Source: Xanthomarina spongicola (lineage in GTDB: Bacteria > Bacteroidota > Bacteroidia > Flavobacteriales > Flavobacteriaceae). Taken from it: DNA of 64,000 nt. The notes beneath the pieces are model-generated. The model was not told the origin of the DNA, made no database searches, and was given only the letters and a program-made list of their open reading frames with translations. The stretch lies in NCBI RefSeq assembly GCF_003148645.1, contig NZ_QGGP01000003.1:248001-312000 (forward strand), given 5' to 3'. The stretch's first letter is position 1. Each line of letters begins with the position of its first letter. Positions 1-9,175 of this stretch are shown one piece after another. A program made the position numbers and the translations under genes.

Positions 1-216
1 TTAACGCCTTTCTTTTGGAGGAATAGATAAAATCAATTTTAAAACTGTAACATTTTGTAAGTTTTTTCGACTTATAATTAAAGCGCTTTTATAGATCGTT
101 AACTGATGTTCTTTGAGTGTGACCTTAATACAAACTATCTTTTATATTTTATAGAATCATCATCATGAATATGATTTGTTGTACTATTTTACTCGTTTCA
201 TTTTAAAACAATTATT

Positions 217-480
217 ATGGGTGGAGAAGGATCAATGATGCATATGATACATACTTTGAGAAACAATAAAAGTATGTTGAATAAGAGAAAAGACCGTCGT
301 GTAATTAATGGAAGTTTTTCTGGTGAAAAACTTGAATTTCAAAACACAGCAACTCATGAAGATTTAATAAAAATAAGATTAAAACTTCAAAAAGAGAGAA
401 AGCAGAAGCTATTAAAAACAATAGTTATTTTTAGCATTTTTATGATTACATTTTTAAGTGTAATTATTTACTTCTTTTAA
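217..480 (+). CDS. Small membrane protein, conserved flavobacterial type
   Basis: This 87-residue protein has a glycine-rich start (MGGEGS), a basic middle section and a C-terminal hydrophobic helix (about residues 69-87), so it is probably a tail-anchored single-pass membrane protein. From memory, short Bacteroidota proteins beginning MGxGGS with a following basic stretch form a family of unknown function, sometimes mislabelled as a riboflavin synthase subunit. The gene stands alone, is convergent with the aminotransferase gene, and ends at a clear hairpin. No function can be assigned. The clean ATG start, the terminator and the compositional layout argue that it is a real gene. Confidence 0.75.
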   Translation: MGGEGSMMHMIHTLRNNKSMLNKRKDRRVINGSFSGEKLEFQNTATHEDLIKIRLKLQKERKQKLLKTIVIFSIFMITFLSVIIYFF

Positions 481-487
481 TCAAAAA

Positions 488-510
488 AATCCACTAGAAA
501 TAGTGGATTT
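488..510. terminator. Bidirectional terminator between the small membrane protein gene and the aminotransferase gene
   Basis: An inverted repeat with arms of 9-10 bases (AAATCCACTA and TAGTGGATTT) surrounds a GAAA loop. It is A-rich on its left side and T-rich on its right, and it lies between two convergent genes. Confidence 0.75.
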
Positions 511-536
511 ATGATTTATATATAATTAGTTAAGTT

Positions 537-1724
537 TTAGCTAACTGCTTCCTTAATTCGTTTTATAGCTTCAATAATTTGTTCCTGACTTGCAGCATAA
601 CTTAAGCGAATACAATTAGGATCTCCAAAGGCATCACCTGTAACTGTAGCCACAAGTGCTTCTTCTAAAAGATATAGGGAAAAATCTGTAGCGTTATTAA
701 TGATGTTTCCTCTTAGAGTTTTTCCGAAGTAATAAGAAATATCTGGAAATACGTAAAAAGCACCTTCTGGAGTGTTGGTTTTAAAACCGTCAACTTCCGA
801 GAGTAAATTTAATACCAAATCTCTACGAATATTAAATTCATCAATCATGAATTTTACACGACTCGGAGGTTCATTTAAAGCAGTAATAGTTGCACGTTGC
901 GCAATACAATTAGCACCACTTGTAATTTGTCCTTGCATTTTGTTACAAGCACGTGCAATTACTTCAGGAGCTCCAATATAACCAATTCTCCAGCCTGTCA
1001 TAGCAAATGCTTTAGAGACACCATTTACAGTAACAGTTCTATCGAACATGTCATCAAATTGTGCCATACTTGCATGACCATTTTCAGTAAAGTTTATATG
1101 TTCATAAATTTCATCTGAAACCACATAGATATTTGGATATTTTTGAAGCACATCTGCCAAAGCACGTAATTCCTCAGTACTATACAATGAACCACTTGGA
1201 TTGCATGGAGAACTGTACCAAATCATTTTAGTTTTTGGTGTAATGGCAGCTTCCAGTTGTTCTGGAGTCATTTTAAAATCGTTTTCAATAGACGTTTTTA
1301 CTTCTACTGGAACACCTTCAAAAAGTTCAACAATATCTGCATAGCTTACCCAATATGGGCAAGGTAAAATAACTTCGTCTCCTTTGTTAATCATAACCGA
1401 AGCGACATTTGCTAAAGCTTGTTTGGCTCCAGTTGAAACAACAATTTGAGGTAAGGTATATGTTAGATTGTTGTCACGCTTAAATTTGGTAATAATTGCT
1501 TCTTTTAGCTCAACATAACCATCAACTGGAGAATACGAATTGTAGTTTTCATTTATGGCTTGAATAGCTGCATCTTTTATATAATCTGGTGTGTTAAAAT
1601 CTGGTTCACCCAGACTTAAGCCTATTATATCTTTTCCTTGTGCTTTAAGTTCTCTTGTCTTTGCAGCCATTGCTAATGTAGCAGAAGTAGACATGTTTAA
1701 AACTCTTTCCGAAAGTAAACTCAT
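537..1724 (-). CDS. Pyridoxal phosphate aminotransferase class I, aspartate aminotransferase type
   Basis: A 395-residue fold-type I aminotransferase, full length for the aspartate/aromatic aminotransferase I-gamma group. Visible landmarks are the GEPDFNTP motif near residue 39, NPSG near 175 (substrate and cofactor contact), the PLP-binding aspartate in SDEIYEH (about 204), and the Schiff-base lysine in SKAFAMTGWRIGY (Lys238 by count), followed by the PLP-phosphate arginine. It probably moves amino groups between aspartate or glutamate and oxoacids in the cytoplasm. It lies 32 bases downstream of the desaturase gene on the same strand and may be co-transcribed with it. Exact substrate is not resolved; annotation as aspC is likely but not certain. 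Confidence 0.9.
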   Translation of the reverse strand: MSLLSERVLNMSTSATLAMAAKTRELKAQGKDIIGLSLGEPDFNTPDYIKDAAIQAINENYNSYSPVDGYVELKEAIITKFKRDNNLTYTLPQIVVSTGAKQALANVASVMINKGDEVILPCPYWVSYADIVELFEGVPVEVKTSIENDFKMTPEQLEAAITPKTKMIWYSSPCNPSGSLYSTEELRALADVLQKYPNIYVVSDEIYEHINFTENGHASMAQFDDMFDRTVTVNGVSKAFAMTGWRIGYIGAPEVIARACNKMQGQITSGANCIAQRATITALNEPPSRVKFMIDEFNIRRDLVLNLLSEVDGFKTNTPEGAFYVFPDISYYFGKTLRGNIINNATDFSLYLLEEALVATVTGDAFGDPNCIRLSYAASQEQIIEAIKRIKEAVS

Positions 1725-1756
1725 TGTAAAATGTTGTTAGTAGTGCTAAAATTAAA

Positions 1757-2851
1757 TTAAGCTAAGCTAGGTTTTTTACCCAATACTTTTAATTGCTGAT
1801 AGTGTTCTGCAATAGCTTTCCAAATGGAGTTGTATTCGTTATATGGTAAACTAAATTCTTGAGCAGTTTCTTTAACAATTTTAGCTATGTTTTTATAATG
1901 CACATGACTAATATTAGAAAATAAATGATGCTCCACTTGTCTGTTTAAACCACCTGTATAGAATTCTACCAACCAACTTTTAGGCGAAAAATTAGAAGTA
2001 GTAAATAGTTGATGGATTGCCCAAGTGTTTTTCATATTTCCTTCTTCATCTGGTAAAGGCATTTCGGTATTAGGCATAACGTGTGCTAATTGAAAAATAA
2101 CACTTAGTATAATTCCAGCTGTATAATGCATAATAAAAAAACCTATTAAAACTTGCCACCAAGCATAACCTAAAGCTAATGGTAAAACTACCCAGATTGA
2201 ATAATAAATTATCTTACCAATAATTAATTTAGTCCATTGCGTTGCTGGTTTTGGAAAATCGCCATAAGATAATTTTCTTTTTAAATAAATGTAAGTTTGT
2301 TTAAAATCGGTTGTAATTGCCCAATTAACAGTTAACAGACCATATAATAAAAAAGCATAATATTTTTGATATTGATGAATTTTCAACCATTTAGAATGTT
2401 TTGAAAAACGAATAATTCTTCCTGCATCAATATCTTCGTCATGCCCTTGAATATTTGTGTAAGTATGGTGTAATACATTGTGTTGTACTTTCCAGTTATA
2501 ATCGTTACCAGCTAAAATATGGATACTACTTCCCATTAATTTATTAACCCACTTTTTACTAGAAAAAGAACCATGGTTTGCATCGTGCATTACATTCATT
2601 CCTACTCCAGCCATTCCTATACCAATAACCATCATTGAAATAATTTGTAACCAAGTTGGTAAGTCGACCGTTAATAATAGTACTAATGGGCCAAGTAATA
2701 ATGTAAACATTATTATAGCCTTAATGTATAATTTCCAGTTTCCTGTTTTTTTAATATTGTTTTCTTTAAAATAATTGTTAACACGTTTGTTTAGTGTTCT
2801 AAAAAATTTTGCAGAGTCTGTTCTAGAGAATGATATTGTTTGTTTTGTCAT
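1757..2851 (-). CDS. Membrane fatty acid desaturase (acyl-CoA/acyl-lipid type)
   Basis: An integral membrane di-iron desaturase of about 364 residues. Three histidine boxes are present: HDANHGS (about 89-95), HNVLHH (124-129) and QVEHH (305-309). The glutamine in the third box is typical of front-end and linoleoyl-CoA desaturase-like proteins. Hydrophobic pairs lie near residues 45-85 and 205-255. The open frame extends upstream to 2908, but a -7 promoter box on this strand (2906-2913) overlaps that position, so the start MTKQTISF at 2851 is chosen. The likely role is adding double bonds to membrane fatty acids, as in cold adaptation. The aminotransferase follows at 32 bases. Confidence 0.9.
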   Translation of the reverse strand: MTKQTISFSRTDSAKFFRTLNKRVNNYFKENNIKKTGNWKLYIKAIIMFTLLLGPLVLLLTVDLPTWLQIISMMVIGIGMAGVGMNVMHDANHGSFSSKKWVNKLMGSSIHILAGNDYNWKVQHNVLHHTYTNIQGHDEDIDAGRIIRFSKHSKWLKIHQYQKYYAFLLYGLLTVNWAITTDFKQTYIYLKRKLSYGDFPKPATQWTKLIIGKIIYYSIWVVLPLALGYAWWQVLIGFFIMHYTAGIILSVIFQLAHVMPNTEMPLPDEEGNMKNTWAIHQLFTTSNFSPKSWLVEFYTGGLNRQVEHHLFSNISHVHYKNIAKIVKETAQEFSLPYNEYNSIWKAIAEHYQQLKVLGKKPSLA

Positions 2852-2905
2852 GCTATTAATTTTACTATGATACAACGTAATAAAAATGAGTATCATATAT
2901 GGAGA

Positions 2906-2913
2906 CAAAGATA
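2906..2913 (-). promoter_or_regulatory. Promoter -7 box for the desaturase gene
   Basis: On the minus strand the sequence reads TATCTTTG, a full match to the Bacteroidota consensus TANNTTTG. Transcription would start near 2899, giving a leader of about 48 bases before the ATG at 2851. No convincing -33 box was seen. Confidence 0.6.
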
Positions 2914-2969
2914 AATAATAATGACGTGTAACTTAATAAAGTTTTCATAAAAATGCACAATAATTTATC

Positions 2970-2977
2970 TATTTTTG
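2970..2977 (+). promoter_or_regulatory. Promoter -7 box for rsmG
   Basis: TATTTTTG matches TANNTTTG and lies 17 bases before the rsmG start, giving a short leader of about 10 bases. Confidence 0.55.
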
Positions 2978-2994
2978 TGCAAAATTAAAAAACA

Positions 2995-3624
2995 ATGCAG
3001 TTACTTCTAAAGTATTTTCCTAACCTTACTGTAGATCAAATTGATAAATTTACCAAGCTAGAAGCGTTATATAAAGATTGGAATTTAAAGATAAATGTGG
3101 TGTCAAGAAAAGATATAGACGAATTGTATTTAAGACATGTGCTTCATTCTTTAGCTATAGCAAAAGTGATAGATTTTAAACCTGGCACCAAAATTTTGGA
3201 TGTAGGGACAGGAGGAGGTTTTCCTGGAATCCCTTTAGCTATTATGTTTCCAGAGTGTTCTTTTCATTTAGTAGATAGCATTGCAAAAAAACTAAAAGTA
3301 GTTGATGAGGTTGTTGAAGGTTTAGGACTTGAAAATGTAAAGACAACTAATAAACGTGTTGAAGAAATAAAAGGTACTTACGATTTTATTGTAAGTAGAG
3401 CAGTAGCAGCTATGCCAACTTTTGTGCATTGGGTTAAAGGGAAAATTGCTAAAAAACAAAATCATGAATTAAAAAATGGTATTGTTTATCTAAAAGGAGG
3501 TGATTTAAACCAAGAACTCCAAAATTATAAAACTGCTACTATTTATGATATTACAGATTTCTTTGAGGAAGACTTTTTTGAAACTAAAAAAGTAGTGCAT
3601 TTACCTTTGAAGTTTAGAGGGTAA
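2995..3624 (+). CDS. rsmG: 16S rRNA (guanine527-N7)-methyltransferase RsmG
   Basis: A 209-residue protein, normal length for RsmG/GidB. It carries the diagnostic SAM-binding loop DVGTGGGFPGIPLAI (about residues 68-82), an N-terminal region with YKDWNLKINVVSRKD typical of the family, and the later motif SRAVAAMPTFVHWV. It methylates N7 of G527 in 16S rRNA; loss in other bacteria gives low-level streptomycin resistance. It is transcribed alone, divergently from the desaturase gene. Confidence 0.95.
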   Translation: MQLLLKYFPNLTVDQIDKFTKLEALYKDWNLKINVVSRKDIDELYLRHVLHSLAIAKVIDFKPGTKILDVGTGGGFPGIPLAIMFPECSFHLVDSIAKKLKVVDEVVEGLGLENVKTTNKRVEEIKGTYDFIVSRAVAAMPTFVHWVKGKIAKKQNHELKNGIVYLKGGDLNQELQNYKTATIYDITDFFEEDFFETKKVVHLPLKFRG

Positions 3625-3625
3625 A

Positions 3626-4141
3626 TTATTTTTTAGAATTCTTCTCTTTCTTACCAAACACCATCTCTTTAAATCTTTCTTTACCAACTAATTTAATTAA
3701 CTCGGCAAAAGAGACATATATTATTAAGAAAACAACCAGAAAAATCTGAATAGTCCAAAATTTTGGCCATTTCACCTCTTCTATTAGATGTTGATTTGCA
3801 GAACTAAAAGAGCCATATTTAGATATTAAAGGTATTACCTCTTCGAAATATCTAAAAATAAAAACCATAATCGTGTAGATTAAGACTTTCCATAACACAT
3901 GTTTTATAAGTTGTTTTTCCTGAAATAACTTCAGCAATTTTAATTTATCGGCAATTAATACAGCTTTCCCTACTATTAGAGCACCAATGGTTGCAACTAT
4001 TGAAGATTCAACACTTATGCTATATTTATTAGCAAATAACGAACGAACAAAAAATAGAATATGAAAAATAACAAAAAAGAAAATAGTTGGTGGCAACATT
4101 TCTAAGAACTCTTTCTTTAGAATTTGAAGTGTTTTATTCAT
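3626..4141 (-). CDS. Conserved integral membrane protein of unknown function
   Basis: About 171 residues with four predicted membrane helices (LPPTIFFFVIFHILFFV, SSIVATIGALIVGKAVLIA, VLWKVLIYTIMVFIF, FWTIQIFLVVFLIIYVSFAELI) and a lysine-rich C-terminal tail. The frame opens at 4201, but that start overlaps the end of the upstream lipase-like gene; the ATG at 4141 (MNKTLQILKKEF) removes the overlap and puts a short cytoplasmic segment ahead of helix 1. It follows the T9SS-sorted secreted protein by 10 bases and is probably co-transcribed. I do not recognise a function. Confidence 0.7.
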   Translation of the reverse strand: MNKTLQILKKEFLEMLPPTIFFFVIFHILFFVRSLFANKYSISVESSIVATIGALIVGKAVLIADKLKLLKLFQEKQLIKHVLWKVLIYTIMVFIFRYFEEVIPLISKYGSFSSANQHLIEEVKWPKFWTIQIFLVVFLIIYVSFAELIKLVGKERFKEMVFGKKEKNSKK

Positions 4142-4151
4142 ACATTTTAAA

Positions 4152-6527
4152 TTATTTAATAATGACTTTGGTTCTAAAGTTTTGTTGTGAATTTGTTTCA
4201 ATGTTTAATACATAAATACCAGATGAAAGATTTAAAGGAATGTTTGTACTTTCATTTAAAGATGTTTTTTTATTATAAACAAACTTCCCAGTCATATCTA
4301 AGATAGTAATATTAGCTTCTTCAAAAAATTGAGAGCTTAAAATTGTAAGATTGTCTGTAATCGGGTTTTGTTTTAGTTTAATGAAGCTTTCTAAGTTTGA
4401 CTCTATAGATAAAGTTTCTTGAAAAATTTCATTTAACGCAAAAGCAACATTCCCTTCAGTTAAAGTAACATGTGGTTCGTTATCTATTGGCATATACCAA
4501 GCATCAAAAGGAGTGATGTTAGTAGTTGCTCTGGCAGTTGTAACACCAGTTGGAGTATGAAACCAGTCTATTTCTTCATTAGTTATTTCAAAAGCCATGG
4601 AGCTTATGCTTGGAATAAAATTAAAATAATCTGTACTTAAAGAAGCCAAAAATTCACCAACTAGTCCATCTGTTGATAAATCTTCAGTTAGCTTTATAAT
4701 ATCAAATAAACCACCAGAAGCTGCATCTACACCATTGGAATATGTAAATGCTCTAGAATCAGCATTATTTATTCTATCGTTAGCTAAAGGAAACCACCAA
4801 GGAAAATCTAAGTGTATTTGACTCATTTCAATTTCTGAGCCTGCAGTTGGTGTAAAAAATGTGTTTGCCTTTAATTCTGCAACTCCAAAAAGTTCAATAT
4901 TAGCATTCACTATTTGACTGCCAGGAACCAAATCATTCATTCCTGCAGTATTATCTGGATATCTATTATTGCTTCCACTGCCATTTATTATTGTAACATT
5001 CCGAGTTAATTCAGGAAATCCTGAGCTAGTCAAACTATTCATTCTTCCATCTAAAATGGCTTTAAAAGGATGTGCTCTTGGCAAGGCTAAAGAACTATTA
5101 AAAGTAACACCATCACTATCTGTAATATGTGGTTCAAATTGGTCTGTTAGCATTTGTCTGGCAGCCGAAGATTTTAGCATTCCATCAATTATAGGTTGTA
5201 ATTCTTCAACATTTAAATCTCCAAGTACTAAAAAATCATCTAAGCCAAAAGCCAGGAAATTAAATTGATGTTGAAATCCAATTGGTACATTTGCTCCATG
5301 ATGTGGTGCATCAAATGAAATCCAAAGTCGTGTTTCATGACTCATATTTTGGTCTTCCATAAAGTTTAAGGCATATCTGGAAATAAGTCCTCCCATACTT
5401 GGACCTATAATTACATTTTCGGCTGTACCAACTTTTTGAGTATTAATAGTATTAATTAACTCTACCAATAGCATGGCATTGCGCTCAATAAAATCGACTC
5501 CTCCATCAATAACTGCAGCATCTGCAGTTCTTGTGTAAATAGGAAAATTAAGGATAACAACATCAAAGCCTTCAGCTCTAACTAAATCTCCTAGATTCGA
5601 TGTGCTTCCATCATCATCGAAGTTTAATAAATTATATAAACCTGTTATATCTCTTCCATCTCCTGGATCAAAACCATCTACAAGAAAAATAGGTTTGTCA
5701 AGAATATTATCTGCACTTAAATACATTTCATATTCTCCTGTTCCTGGATACGAAACAGCTTCACCATAAGGTAATAAATCTGGTGTAATACTTGAATTAA
5801 ATGTGGTTATTACACGATTATAATTGGTAAATAAATCTGCGTTGGAATATTTAATATCAATTCTTGATTGACGAGTAATAACATCGCCATTTTCAAAGGT
5901 TAATTTGAAAGTGATTGTTTTTTTACCAGCTTCGGTGTAATTAACTACTATATTTTGGTTTAAGATGATATTTCTAAAATCGGAACCATCATTAAAATCT
6001 ATTTCAATATGTTCAATTATTTGATTTGTTGTATTAAAGATATTTGAATCTGATAGTTTGAATGTTGTTTGCAAACCTTTGCTGCTACTTCGTAATGGAG
6101 TTGTTAATGTAATATGTTTTTTTTCAAAAATAGATGCATTCCCATTTCTTATTAAATAACCTTCAGAGTCTTTAGTAACAGCGTTGTTTTGTAAAGCTAA
6201 GTTACTAATGGATTCGTATTCACTATGTAAGATAACTAGTGGAATGACGTTGGTAAAATAGCTTTGCTTGCTTTGTTCTTTTAAATTATCAAGTGGAAAG
6301 TAACGATTTTCTAAATCGCCTTGTACTATAGCTTTGTATGCTTGATAAAAACTGTAGTTTGTCACAGTTTTTTCATTATAAACATCAAGGTTTGTAATTG
6401 GAGAACTTGGTATTAAAACCGAAGTTTCCATATCTGAAACATCAAACTTTTGAAGTGCATTTTTTTTATTTTGAGAGAACACACTAACAGATAATAAAAG
6501 TAAAGATAGAAGGTAGATATTTTTCAT
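4152..6527 (-). CDS. Secreted lipase/esterase-like protein with C-terminal T9SS sorting domain
   Basis: A 791-residue exported protein. It has an N-terminal signal peptide (MKNIYLLSLLLLSVSVFSQ), an alpha/beta-hydrolase-like core with the nucleophile elbow GPSMGG (serine in GxSxG) followed by LISRYALNFMED, an upstream strand ending in FLVDGFDPGDG, and DAPHHGANVPIG after the elbow, as in triacylglycerol lipases. The last about 80 residues form a type A T9SS sorting domain: proline near its start (LKQNPITDNLTI), the GKFVYN turn, LSSGIYVLNI and a basic end (KVIIK). It is probably secreted and surface-attached or released by the type IX system. The substrate is unknown; no experimental family match is claimed. 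Confidence 0.8.
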   Translation of the reverse strand: MKNIYLLSLLLLSVSVFSQNKKNALQKFDVSDMETSVLIPSSPITNLDVYNEKTVTNYSFYQAYKAIVQGDLENRYFPLDNLKEQSKQSYFTNVIPLVILHSEYESISNLALQNNAVTKDSEGYLIRNGNASIFEKKHITLTTPLRSSSKGLQTTFKLSDSNIFNTTNQIIEHIEIDFNDGSDFRNIILNQNIVVNYTEAGKKTITFKLTFENGDVITRQSRIDIKYSNADLFTNYNRVITTFNSSITPDLLPYGEAVSYPGTGEYEMYLSADNILDKPIFLVDGFDPGDGRDITGLYNLLNFDDDGSTSNLGDLVRAEGFDVVILNFPIYTRTADAAVIDGGVDFIERNAMLLVELINTINTQKVGTAENVIIGPSMGGLISRYALNFMEDQNMSHETRLWISFDAPHHGANVPIGFQHQFNFLAFGLDDFLVLGDLNVEELQPIIDGMLKSSAARQMLTDQFEPHITDSDGVTFNSSLALPRAHPFKAILDGRMNSLTSSGFPELTRNVTIINGSGSNNRYPDNTAGMNDLVPGSQIVNANIELFGVAELKANTFFTPTAGSEIEMSQIHLDFPWWFPLANDRINNADSRAFTYSNGVDAASGGLFDIIKLTEDLSTDGLVGEFLASLSTDYFNFIPSISSMAFEITNEEIDWFHTPTGVTTARATTNITPFDAWYMPIDNEPHVTLTEGNVAFALNEIFQETLSIESNLESFIKLKQNPITDNLTILSSQFFEEANITILDMTGKFVYNKKTSLNESTNIPLNLSSGIYVLNIETNSQQNFRTKVIIK

Positions 6528-6627
6528 ATTAAAGCAATTAGTTGATTAGTAATAATTAAATGATGGTTATAATTCAACTTACAATTTAATGAAAATTTAA
6601 AAGCATAGGTTAATCTTGAAACAAAAA

Positions 6628-6655
6628 AAATCCCAAATAGATATTTGGGATTTTT
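6628..6655 (-). terminator. Rho-independent terminator of pruA
   Basis: Eight-base perfect stem TCCCAAAT/ATTTGGGA (6631-6638 and 6643-6650) with an AGAT loop. On the minus strand it is followed by a run of T residues. Confidence 0.85.
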
Positions 6656-6675
6656 TTAAAGTATTATTTTTTCTG

Positions 6676-8301
6676 TTATCCTAAGAAAGGATATCTGTAA
6701 TCTATTGGAGTTACAAATGTTTCTTTAATCATTCTTGGAGACACCCAACGCATTAGGTTTTGTGCAGATCCAGCTTTGTCATTTGTTCCAGAGGCTCTTG
6801 CGCCACCAAATGGTTGTTGTCCAACAACAGCTCCAGTTGGTTTATCGTTAATATAGAAGTTTCCAGCACTATTTTGTAACGCTTCGGTAGCTTCAACAAT
6901 TGCATAACGACATGTAGATAAAATAGCACCAGTTAAAGCATATTCGCTAGTTTCGTCAACTAATTTTAATGTTTCAGAAAATTTATTTTCATCATATACA
7001 TAAATCGTGATAACAGGGCCAAATAATTCAGTACACATGGTATCATATTTCGGATTTGTAGTAACAATAACTGTTGGTTCTATAAAGTAACCTTTAGATT
7101 TATCGTAACCACCTCCAGCAATAACTTCTGCATCAGACGCTGCTTTAGCTTCGTCAATATATTTTGCTAATTTATCGAAAGAACCTTCATTAATAACAGC
7201 AGTAACAAAGTTACCTAAATCTTCAGGAGAGCCCATTTTGAATGACTTAACATCTGCTATAACATATTTTTTTACATCTTCCCAAATGTTGTTAGGAATA
7301 TAAGCTCTAGATGCAGCACTACATTTCTGACCTTGGAATTCAAAAGCTCCTCTAGAAATAGCAGTTGCAACTTGTTTTGCATTTGCCGATTTATGAGCAA
7401 CAATAAAATCTTTTCCACCAGTTTCACCTACAATTCTTGGGTAGGTTTTGTAGTTTTCAATATTGTTTCCAATTTGTTTCCATAAATTTTGAAAAACAGG
7501 AGTAGATCCTGTGTAATGTAATCCAGAAAAGTGTGGGTTTGCCATAACAGTATCTGTAATCATTCCTGGATTTCCAAAAACAACATTAATAACACCATCT
7601 GGAACACCTGCTTCTTTAAAAACATCCATAATAATTTTTGCAGAATATATTTGGTTGTTACTTGGTTTCCATACAACAACATTACCCATTAATGCCATAC
7701 AAGAAGGTAAATTTCCAGCAATAGCAGTAAAGTTAAAAGGTGTTACAGCATAGGTAAATCCTTCAAGAGGTCTGTATTCTACTCGGTTCCAAGCATCACT
7801 TGTGCTTTCTGGTTGTTCCATGTAAATGTCAGTCATAAACTGAACATTAAAACGTAGGAAATCAATAAGCTCACAAGCTGCATCAATTTCAGCTTGGTGT
7901 ACTGTTTTAGATTGTGCAATCATGGTTGCAGCATTAATTTTAGCTCTGTAAGGACCAGCAATTAATTCAGCAGCTTTTAAAAAGATACCAGCTCGTTGTT
8001 CCCATGGCATTTGCGACCAAGATTTTCTAGCTTCCAAAGCTGTTGCAATAGCCTCTTCTACATGAGATTTTTCAGCCAAATGAAATGTTCCAACTATATG
8101 TTTATGGTCGTGTGGAGGAGACATCGTTCTGGTGTTTCCAGTCCTAACATCTTTTCCGTTAATGTACATTGGTACATCTACTTGACTATTAAACATTTCT
8201 TTATAAGCTTTTAAAACCGCCTCTCTTTCCGGAGATCCTGGAGCATAACTTTTAACAGGTTCGTTAACAGCAACTGGTACATTAAAAAATCCTTTTCCCA
8301 T
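6676..8301 (-). CDS. pruA: L-glutamate gamma-semialdehyde dehydrogenase (1-pyrroline-5-carboxylate dehydrogenase)
   Basis: A 541-residue aldehyde dehydrogenase, the usual length of the stand-alone PruA type. Landmarks are NVVVWKPSN (NAD-binding lysine), GETGGKDF (general-base glutamate region), FEFQGQKCSAASRAYIP with the catalytic cysteine, and ELFGPVITIYVY near the C-terminus, followed by PFGGARASGTNDKAG. It oxidises glutamate semialdehyde to glutamate as the second step of proline breakdown. No proline dehydrogenase gene is adjacent; in this group it is commonly elsewhere. It is a single-gene unit with its own promoter box and terminator. Confidence 0.95.
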   Translation of the reverse strand: MGKGFFNVPVAVNEPVKSYAPGSPEREAVLKAYKEMFNSQVDVPMYINGKDVRTGNTRTMSPPHDHKHIVGTFHLAEKSHVEEAIATALEARKSWSQMPWEQRAGIFLKAAELIAGPYRAKINAATMIAQSKTVHQAEIDAACELIDFLRFNVQFMTDIYMEQPESTSDAWNRVEYRPLEGFTYAVTPFNFTAIAGNLPSCMALMGNVVVWKPSNNQIYSAKIIMDVFKEAGVPDGVINVVFGNPGMITDTVMANPHFSGLHYTGSTPVFQNLWKQIGNNIENYKTYPRIVGETGGKDFIVAHKSANAKQVATAISRGAFEFQGQKCSAASRAYIPNNIWEDVKKYVIADVKSFKMGSPEDLGNFVTAVINEGSFDKLAKYIDEAKAASDAEVIAGGGYDKSKGYFIEPTVIVTTNPKYDTMCTELFGPVITIYVYDENKFSETLKLVDETSEYALTGAILSTCRYAIVEATEALQNSAGNFYINDKPTGAVVGQQPFGGARASGTNDKAGSAQNLMRWVSPRMIKETFVTPIDYRYPFLG

Positions 8302-8341
8302 GATTATTTTTGTTTTGTAATTTGTAAAAAAAATTCAAATG

Positions 8342-8349
8342 CAAAGTTA
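8342..8349 (-). promoter_or_regulatory. Promoter -7 box for pruA
   Basis: Minus-strand TAACTTTG matches TANNTTTG, about 40 bases upstream of the pruA ATG. No clear -33 box. Confidence 0.55.
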
Positions 8350-8449
8350 CAATATTTTTGTCGATTAACATTTCATTGATATCCTAAAGACAAGTTAAAT
8401 TATTAGAATTTTTTGTAAGTTGCTTAACCATATTAAGACTGGTAATTTT

Positions 8450-9175
8450 ATGTGTACAGTAACTCTTATTCCTTTAGGGAATTCTAATTTTGTGTTGACT
8501 TCAAATAGAGATGAAGCACCAGAAAGAGAGACATTAGATCCGGATTTTTATGCCGAAAATGGCGTGAAGTTATTATATCCAAAGGATGCGTTAGCTGGTG
8601 GCACATGGATTGGAGTGAGTGATAAAAACAGATTAATTTGTTTGTTAAATGGTGGTTTCAAACAACATAATAGACTGGATAATTATAAAATGAGTCGAGG
8701 AATTGTGGTTAGAGAGTTATTGATTTCTAGTCAAGTTTTGAGAACAATCGAGGATTTTGATTTTATAAATATTGAACCTTTTACTATAGTAATAGTGGAT
8801 TGGAATAAAAGCCTACTTTTCTATGAGTTGGTTTGGGATGGTTCAGAAAAACATGTTACTAATCTGCCTCTAGAACCTAAGATATGGTCTTCATCTACTT
8901 TATATACAGAAGAAATGAAACAAACTCGTTTGGTATGGTTTGAAACATTTAAAAGTAAGAATATCCTTAATCCTGAAAATATATTGCATTTTCATAAGAC
9001 TGCAGGGAAAGGAAATCAAGATTACGGAGTAATTATGGATAGAGGTTTTGTCAAAACAACTAGTATTACCCAAGTAATAAAAGTTGAATCTAATATTAAT
9101 ATGAATTTCTATAACTTACATAAAAACAAAATCTCTAATACAAATTTTTCATTTTCTAAATCTATAAATGACTAA
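8450..9175 (+). CDS. NRDE (TANGO2-like) family protein, predicted Ntn-type hydrolase
   Basis: The frame opens at 8420, but the ATG at 8450 gives the family's characteristic start MCTVTLIPLGNSNFVLTSNRDE, with Cys2 as the predicted N-terminal nucleophile and the name-giving NRDE motif at about residues 19-22. Further conserved points are AGGTWIGV and LLNGG. The product is about 241 residues, normal for bacterial members. The family is related to TANGO2, whose molecular function remains debated. It overlaps the next gene by 8 bases, which indicates translational coupling with the LRAT/NlpC-like protein. Confidence 0.85.
   Translation: MCTVTLIPLGNSNFVLTSNRDEAPERETLDPDFYAENGVKLLYPKDALAGGTWIGVSDKNRLICLLNGGFKQHNRLDNYKMSRGIVVRELLISSQVLRTIEDFDFINIEPFTIVIVDWNKSLLFYELVWDGSEKHVTNLPLEPKIWSSSTLYTEEMKQTRLVWFETFKSKNILNPENILHFHKTAGKGNQDYGVIMDRGFVKTTSITQVIKVESNINMNFYNLHKNKISNTNFSFSKSIND

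Noticed and set aside
1-141. Minus-strand open frame reaching the left edge (ends in ...SIPPKERR)
   Set aside because: A stop codon lies upstream near 141 and no ATG or convincing start is in between; the frame is about 46 codons long.
4969-5268. 99-residue plus-strand frame
   Set aside because: Antisense to the T9SS cargo gene; shadow.
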